A stretch of 16,249 bases of DNA, from positions 1 to 16,249 of the forward strand of contig JAZNTG010000013.1 of the NCBI GenBank assembly GCA_045591645.1. The letters run 5' to 3'. The translations under genes were made by a program, and so were the position numbers. The notes under the pieces are model-generated. The model saw nothing but the letters and a program-made list of their open reading frames with translations, did no database searches and was not told where the DNA came from. The DNA is from SFWF01 sp045591645. GTDB taxonomy: Bacteria; Bacillota; Clostridia; Oscillospirales; Acutalibacteraceae. The stretch's first letter is position 1. Each line of letters starts with the position of its first letter. Positions 12,579-16,249 of the stretch are shown piece by piece.

Positions 12579-14803
12579 TGGTACAGGCAGAACAGAAATT
12601 ATTATTTGAAAGCGGTAACGAGCTGGCGGCATATGCTGCAAAGCAGATCAATTATCACGTAATGGGTTACTACCCCATCACGCCGTCTACTCAAATTGCA
12701 GAGTATTTAGATAGAATGGGAGCAGACGGTGAGCATACTATTGACTTGATTCCTGCCGAAGGCGAACACAGTGCAGCCGGAATTTGTTACGGAGCATCTA
12801 CAGGCGGCGGCAGAGTCTTTAATGCTACCTCAGCTAACGGACTTCTTTATGCACTTGAACAGTTGCCCGTTCAGTCGGGTACGCGACTTCCTATGGTACT
12901 GAACATCGCTTGCCGTACCGTATCAGGACCTCTTTCAATCAAGGGCGATCACAGCGATATAATGTACACCCTCAATACAGGCTGGATCATACTGTTTGCC
13001 GATTCGCCGCAGGAGGTTTATGATTGCAACATTTGTGCACTGAAGATTGCAGAAAAATTAAGACTACCCGTTATTGTCGCATTTGACGGTTTTTTCACCA
13101 GTCATCAAAAACGAAACTGCTATGTGTTTGCCGACGACCAAACAGTACAAGAATTTATTGGACCTGTAAGCCTTGATTATACTTCATTAAACCCCAATAA
13201 ACCTGTTACTATCGGCTCATATATGAACGAGCCCGATCTGTTGAATAATAAATATCAGCTTCATTTGGCAATGCAAAAGGCACGCGGCGTAATCCCCGAA
13301 GTGTTTTCCGAATATGAACAGCTGTCGGGCAGGGCACTTAAAGCAGTGAAATCCTATCAGACAGACGATGCTGAAATTCTTATGTTTGTATTAGGCTCGG
13401 CATATCTCACAGCCAAAGCGGCTGTGGATAAGCTTAGAGGCGAGGGTAAAAAAGTGGGCGTGTTTTCTCTTGGCGTACTTCGGCCGTTCCCATCGGAGCA
13501 AATTTCCGAGTTATGTAAAAACGCCCACACAATTCTTGTAGCAGACAGACAGGATAGCTACGGCGCAAACGGTGGTAATATGTCATTAGAGATACGCGCG
13601 GCTTTACAGCAAAAGGGACTTACTCCTCGCGTTATCAGCCGCATATACGGCCTTGGCGGAAGGGATTTTTTTGAACAGGATGCAATTGATCTGTTTGAAT
13701 CTTGTTATAATGAAAACACACCGGACTTCGATTATGTAGGAGTATATTCGGGAGAAAAAGATTTTGAGCCTAAACCGTACTTTGAACCGGTAACAGACAC
13801 CGATATGCCTGCTCTCATATCTTGTACACAAGACGGCGGTAAGGTGAGCGTCAAAGGCGGCACAGTTCGTGACACCACTGCCAGACCGAAACGTCTTGCT
13901 CCAGGTCACGGAGCCTGTCCGGGCTGCGGCATACCGGTAAATGTTAATCTTCTGCTTCGCGGTATAGAAGGAAATGTAGTTCTTTTATTTCAGACAGGCT
14001 GCGGTATGGTGGTAACTACAGGATATCCGAAAACAGCATTTAAAGTACCCTATGTGCACAACCTGTTTCAAAACGGTGCTGCGACGTTAGCGGGACTCTC
14101 TAAGATGTATCGCAAAATGCAGGAGCGCGGAGAATTGCCAAAGGGCGATATAACCTTTATTATGGTCAGCGGTGACGGCGGTATGGACATCGGTATGGGC
14201 TCGGCGCTTGGAACAGCACTTCGGGGAGACCCTGTGATTCTGTTTGAATATGATAATGGCGGTTATATGAATACAGGCTATCAGTTATCCTATTCAACAC
14301 CTATGGGTGCTAAAAGTGCAACCTCTCATCTTGGAGAAAAACAGTGGGGAAAAAGCTTTTTTCATAAGGATATGCCTCGTATTATGGCGGCTACAGGTAT
14401 GCCTTATGTTGCTACTGTTGCTGAATCAGAGCCTAACGATTTTATTAAAAAGGCGGCAAAAGCTCAGTTTTATGCTAAAAATTACGGAACCGCTTATATC
14501 AAGTGTCTATCGGCCTGTCCCCTGAATTGGGGCGATAAGCCAAGGAGCGAGCGTAAGGTTATTTCTGCGGCGGTGAATAGCTGCTATTTTCCGCTGTATG
14601 AAGTGGAGCAGGGACGTACCGCTCTTTCTTATGATCCCGAACAGAAGAGCAAGAAAATACCCGTGACTGATTGGCTAAAAATGATGGGTAGAACCAAACA
14701 TTTGTGCAAAGAGAATTACGGCGAGATCACAGACATTATTCAAAGAGAAGTGGATCGCCGTTGGAAGCGCTTAAAAATTGAGGCAGAGCACCCTGAATTG
14801 TGA
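12578..14803 (+). CDS. 2-oxoacid:ferredoxin oxidoreductase, fused alpha and beta subunits
   Basis: A 741-residue protein. Residues 1-~400 are the alpha part: GYYPITPSTQIAEYL (30-44), IPAEGEHSAAGICYGAS (58-74), and domain II with VLGSAYLTAKAAVDKLRGEG and VFSLGVLRPFP (295-305). Residues about 435-741 are the TPP-binding beta part: GHGACPGCG (443-451), QTGCGMV (472-478), GDGGMDIGMGSAL (532-544) and YDNGGYMNTGYQLS (558-571), with C447, C450, C475 and C643 as likely [4Fe-4S] ligands. It cleaves a 2-oxoacid and CoA to acyl-CoA, CO2 and reduced ferredoxin, together with the gamma-delta chain. The alpha-beta sequences look closest to the pyruvate/2-ketoisovalerate group, but the substrate cannot be fixed from sequence alone. 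No U-tract terminator follows the stop. The first strong one lies in element A at 15084-15121. Confidence 0.92.
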   Translation: MVQAEQKLLFESGNELAAYAAKQINYHVMGYYPITPSTQIAEYLDRMGADGEHTIDLIPAEGEHSAAGICYGASTGGGRVFNATSANGLLYALEQLPVQSGTRLPMVLNIACRTVSGPLSIKGDHSDIMYTLNTGWIILFADSPQEVYDCNICALKIAEKLRLPVIVAFDGFFTSHQKRNCYVFADDQTVQEFIGPVSLDYTSLNPNKPVTIGSYMNEPDLLNNKYQLHLAMQKARGVIPEVFSEYEQLSGRALKAVKSYQTDDAEILMFVLGSAYLTAKAAVDKLRGEGKKVGVFSLGVLRPFPSEQISELCKNAHTILVADRQDSYGANGGNMSLEIRAALQQKGLTPRVISRIYGLGGRDFFEQDAIDLFESCYNENTPDFDYVGVYSGEKDFEPKPYFEPVTDTDMPALISCTQDGGKVSVKGGTVRDTTARPKRLAPGHGACPGCGIPVNVNLLLRGIEGNVVLLFQTGCGMVVTTGYPKTAFKVPYVHNLFQNGAATLAGLSKMYRKMQERGELPKGDITFIMVSGDGGMDIGMGSALGTALRGDPVILFEYDNGGYMNTGYQLSYSTPMGAKSATSHLGEKQWGKSFFHKDMPRIMAATGMPYVATVAESEPNDFIKKAAKAQFYAKNYGTAYIKCLSACPLNWGDKPRSERKVISAAVNSCYFPLYEVEQGRTALSYDPEQKSKKIPVTDWLKMMGRTKHLCKENYGEITDIIQREVDRRWKRLKIEAEHPEL

Positions 14804-14873
14804 TAGCGGTGATGATCGAGCATCTGCAAAAAAAGACAAACCCTTATCTTCTGCAGTGTTGGGGGGATATAAA

Positions 14874-14903
14874 AGCGGCACCATCCTTAAGAATGGTGCT
14901 GCT
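14874..14903 (+). repeat. Hairpin abutting element A
   Basis: AGCGGCACCAT (14874-14884) pairs with ATGGTGCTGCT (14893-14903) with one G-U pair. It ends exactly where the element A inverted repeat begins, and there is no U tract. It may be a terminator of the oxidoreductase operon interrupted by element A. Bases 14804-14873 hold no recognisable feature. Confidence 0.45.
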
Positions 14904-15183
14904 AGGGACACACTCCATAGAGCAGTAACGGTTTTGGGATGCAAATTTTAACCGAAGGCTTGCCTCAAAGCCTTGAAATACGGCAGTATTCCTGCGTTTT
15001 TCGGCTTCGCCTCGATTTCAAATTTGCTTATCACAAAACTGCTCTGCACTTAAAAATGAAAATTTTTAGTTGTAGTCAAGACGAAAAACCACGGTAACGC
15101 TGACGCGTACCGTGGCTTTTTAACACAGAATACCGCAAAAATTTCGCATTTTTAAGCGATAATGCTCTATGGAGTGTGTCCCT
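14904..15183 (+). mobile_element. Palindrome-capped element A (280 bp, MITE-like)
   Basis: A perfect 21-bp terminal inverted repeat, beginning AGGGACACACTCC at 14904-14924, is repeated inverted at 15163-15183. Inside, in order: an inner stem GCAAATTT (14941-14948) with AAATTTGC (15020-15027), enclosing a core (14960-15010) that reads TTGCCTCAAA, AATAC-GGCA-GTATT, GCGTTTTT and CGGCTTC; then a terminator-like hairpin with loop TGAC (15084-15121). The same core and the same order of parts occur inverted in element B. No transposase is encoded and no target-site duplication is visible (CT before, TT after). The right end lies 12 bases from the xpt stop. Confidence 0.75.
15084..15121. terminator. 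Bidirectional terminator inside element A
   Basis: CCACGGTA (15089-15096) pairs with TACCGTGG (15108-15115), continued by CGC/GCG around loop TGAC with one bulged A. It is flanked by AAAAA and by C plus TTTTT, giving U tracts on both strands. It can stop both the oxidoreductase operon (+) and xpt (-). Confidence 0.88.
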
Positions 15184-15195
15184 TTGGGTAATTAT

Positions 15196-15783
15196 TTATA
15201 TCTGCTGCTCTCTGAATATGATCTTACCTGTGTCAGAGTCCATCGCGTCTACGATGGCGAGAGATTCAAGCTGATAACCGAGGTTTCTTATGACTCTGCC
15301 ACCGATCTGAAAGCCCTTTTCGATCGCAATACCAAGTCCCTCAACGGTAGCACCTGCCGACTCAGCAATAGCGATAAGACCCTGCAGAGCGCAACCGTTT
15401 GCGAGAAAATCATCAATTATAAGAAGGCGGTCGTTGGAATTCAAAAACTTCTTTGATACTATGACTTGATTTTTGTTCTTGTGGGTAAAGGATTCGACCT
15501 CAGCTGTATACATATCACCGTCAATGTTTATAGACTTGGACTTTTTTGCAAAAACCATCGGAACACCGAATTCCTTTGCGGCAAAGCAGGCGATCCCAAT
15601 GCCTGAAGCCTCAATAGTCAGCACCTTGGTTATCTTTTTATTGGAAAAACGGCGTTTGAACTCTTTTCCGATTTCTTCCATAAGTGCAATATCCATTTGG
15701 TGATTTAAAAAACTATCAACCTTGAGGACATTTCCGGGTTTCACGACACCGTCTTTTATAATTCTTTCCTCTAAAAAATTCAT
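15196..15783 (-). CDS. xpt: Xanthine phosphoribosyltransferase
   Basis: A 195-residue type I phosphoribosyltransferase closely resembling B. subtilis Xpt: GVVKPGNVLKVDSFLNHQMD (12-31), TIEASGIGIA (56-65), VFAKKSKSINI and the PRPP loop LLIIDDFLANGCA (120-132). It converts xanthine and PRPP to XMP in purine salvage. ATG at 15781-15783 follows GGAGG at 7 nt. In many Firmicutes xpt is controlled by a guanine riboswitch. Here the leader is only about 50 bases before element B begins, and no riboswitch fold is recognisable. The gene ends 12 bases from element A, so xpt is bracketed by the two elements. A clear promoter is not seen between 15784 and 15834, so transcription may start inside or beyond element B. 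Confidence 0.96.
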   Translation of the reverse strand: MNFLEERIIKDGVVKPGNVLKVDSFLNHQMDIALMEEIGKEFKRRFSNKKITKVLTIEASGIGIACFAAKEFGVPMVFAKKSKSINIDGDMYTAEVESFTHKNKNQVIVSKKFLNSNDRLLIIDDFLANGCALQGLIAIAESAGATVEGLGIAIEKGFQIGGRVIRNLGYQLESLAIVDAMDSDTGKIIFREQQI

Positions 15784-15834
15784 ATTAGTACCTCCAAGTT
15801 ATTGTAATTGTCATACTACCATTAAAAATAACAG

Positions 15835-16112
15835 TAAGTTGGCGAGAGTCGAACCCATTGCGGTTTCGCTCAGCGCCTTATAACATCGGACTTCGTGTTC
15901 TTTTTAGCAAGGCGTCAGCCTTGCGGCAAACTCACACTTCGCCCAATATTAAATCCGTTGGCAGAAACTCCCCTGGACCTCGCAAAACCAAAAATTTTGT
16001 GTAAGAGGAAGCCGACAAAACGCGGTAATACTGACGTATTGCAAGTTTTGAGGCAATCTATTACCGAAATTTTTGTTTTGCAGGCGCAATGGGTTCGACT
16101 CTCGCCAACTTA
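15835..16112 (-). mobile_element. Palindrome-capped element B (278 bp), relative of element A in inverse orientation
   Basis: A perfect 28-bp terminal inverted repeat occupies 15835-15862 (TAAGTTGGCGAGAG...) and 16085-16112 (...CTCTCGCCAACTTA). Read on the - strand the parts follow the same order as in A. An inner stem pairs 16067-16081 (TTTTTGTTTTGC end) with 15982-15997. It encloses a core (16008-16055) with TTGCCTCAAA, AATAC-GTCA-GTATT, GCGTTTTG and CGGCTTC. Then comes a GCAAGGC hairpin (15907-15924) whose - strand loop is TGAC. The terminal repeat has no similarity to that of A. Its ends read TA...TA, so a TA target duplication is possible. No transposase is encoded. It starts 2 bases after the stop of the gene at 16115 and fills almost all of the gap before xpt. 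Confidence 0.75.
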
Positions 16113-16114
16113 AA

Positions 16115-16249
16115 CTATTTCATTTCAACTACCGTAATATAGTATCCGTGTTTTTTCTGCGAAAAAAACTCTGCGCTCTCGGGAAATTCTTTAACATCAA
16201 GCGCCAATATTTTTGAAAACGGTATACCTGAGGCTTTAACATAAGCTTC
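16115..16249 (-). CDS. 3' end of an unidentified gene (truncated by window)
   Basis: The last 44 codons of a - strand gene, entering in frame at the window edge and ending at TAG (16115-16117). The visible end includes KASGIPFSKILALDVKEFPE and finishes HGYYITVVEMK. I do not recognise the family. The segment is soluble, with no hydrophobic helix and mixed charge. It is upstream of xpt in the same direction, with element B between them. The frame is supported by the absence of stops, codon use like neighbouring genes and the position of the element just beyond the stop, but product and full length are unknown. Confidence 0.65.
   Translation of the reverse strand, partial: EAYVKASGIPFSKILALDVKEFPESAEFFSQKKHGYYITVVEMK

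Noticed and set aside
15940..15995. Possible guanine riboswitch on the - strand upstream of xpt (GAGTTTCTGCC)
   Set aside because: Only the joining segment is similar. The L2 and L3 loop motifs and the P1-P3 stems are absent, and the segment is part of element B.
15835..16112. Element B terminal repeat as a tRNA 3' end (GGGTTCGACTCTCGCC)
   Set aside because: It has a T-loop-like TTCGAC but no paired T stem, no acceptor partner, and the same sequence is repeated inverted at the other end, so a cloverleaf is not possible.
15835..16112. Integron attC-type site
   Set aside because: The terminal repeats are perfect and lack the RYYYAAC/GTTRRRY arrangement and the extrahelical bases of attC. No integrase is present.

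Overview
The window looks like chromosome from an anaerobic, endospore-forming Clostridia member, probably a gut Oscillospiraceae/Ruminococcaceae-type organism. The support is a full Spo0A, a SpoVAC spore-channel protein, a clostridial 2[4Fe-4S] ferredoxin, a ferredoxin-linked 2-oxoacid oxidoreductase, strong AGGAGG ribosome sites and moderate GC. Genus is inference.

Layout. (1) 1-149: 3' end of a GtrB-type membrane glycosyltransferase with its terminator. (2) 224-871 (-): six-helix membrane protein of unknown function. (3) 944-4170 (+): a YtrA-type GntR operon with promoter, perfect palindromic operator, GntR regulator, an unlisted 28-residue membrane microprotein, ABC ATPase and ABC permease. 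It ends at a bidirectional terminator. (4) 4183-7271 (-): trpS-holB-ricT from one promoter, followed by a small ferredoxin gene with its own promoter. (5) 7442-9106 (+): spo0A and a NodB-type deacetylase whose -35 box lies inside the spo0A terminator. (6) 9107-10488: a duplicated neighbourhood. A C-terminal remnant of a spoVAC paralogue, a lipoprotein gene and an intact orphan spoVAC follow one another, and near-identical terminators sit beside each spoVAC 3' end. (7) 10548-11440: almost protein-free. It has a tRNA promoter, a 5' fragment of tRNA-Pro, about 194 nt of nested hairpins, an intact tRNA-Pro(CGG), a 16-bp perfect hairpin, an array of small variable hairpins joined by a constant GTGAAGTT/AACTTCAC linker, and two more strong hairpins. 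(8) 11451-14803 (+): a two-polypeptide 2-oxoacid:ferredoxin oxidoreductase (gamma-delta fusion plus alpha-beta fusion). (9) 14804-16249: xpt (-) lies between two palindrome-capped elements of about 280 bp (A and B), then the 3' end of an unidentified gene.

How the genes fit together. Ferredoxin and the oxidoreductase are plausible redox partners. trpS, holB and ricT are housekeeping genes, and holB-ricT adjacency is conserved in Firmicutes. Spo0A and SpoVAC support sporulation, although no spoVAD or spoVAE is present here.

The most unusual content is non-coding. Elements A and B share a core of about 50 bp and the same order of stems, yet each is capped by a different perfect terminal palindrome (21 and 28 bp). 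With the hairpin array and the split tRNA-Pro unit, they suggest a genome carrying several families of small structured repeats. I know of no described name for these, and I could not search for one.
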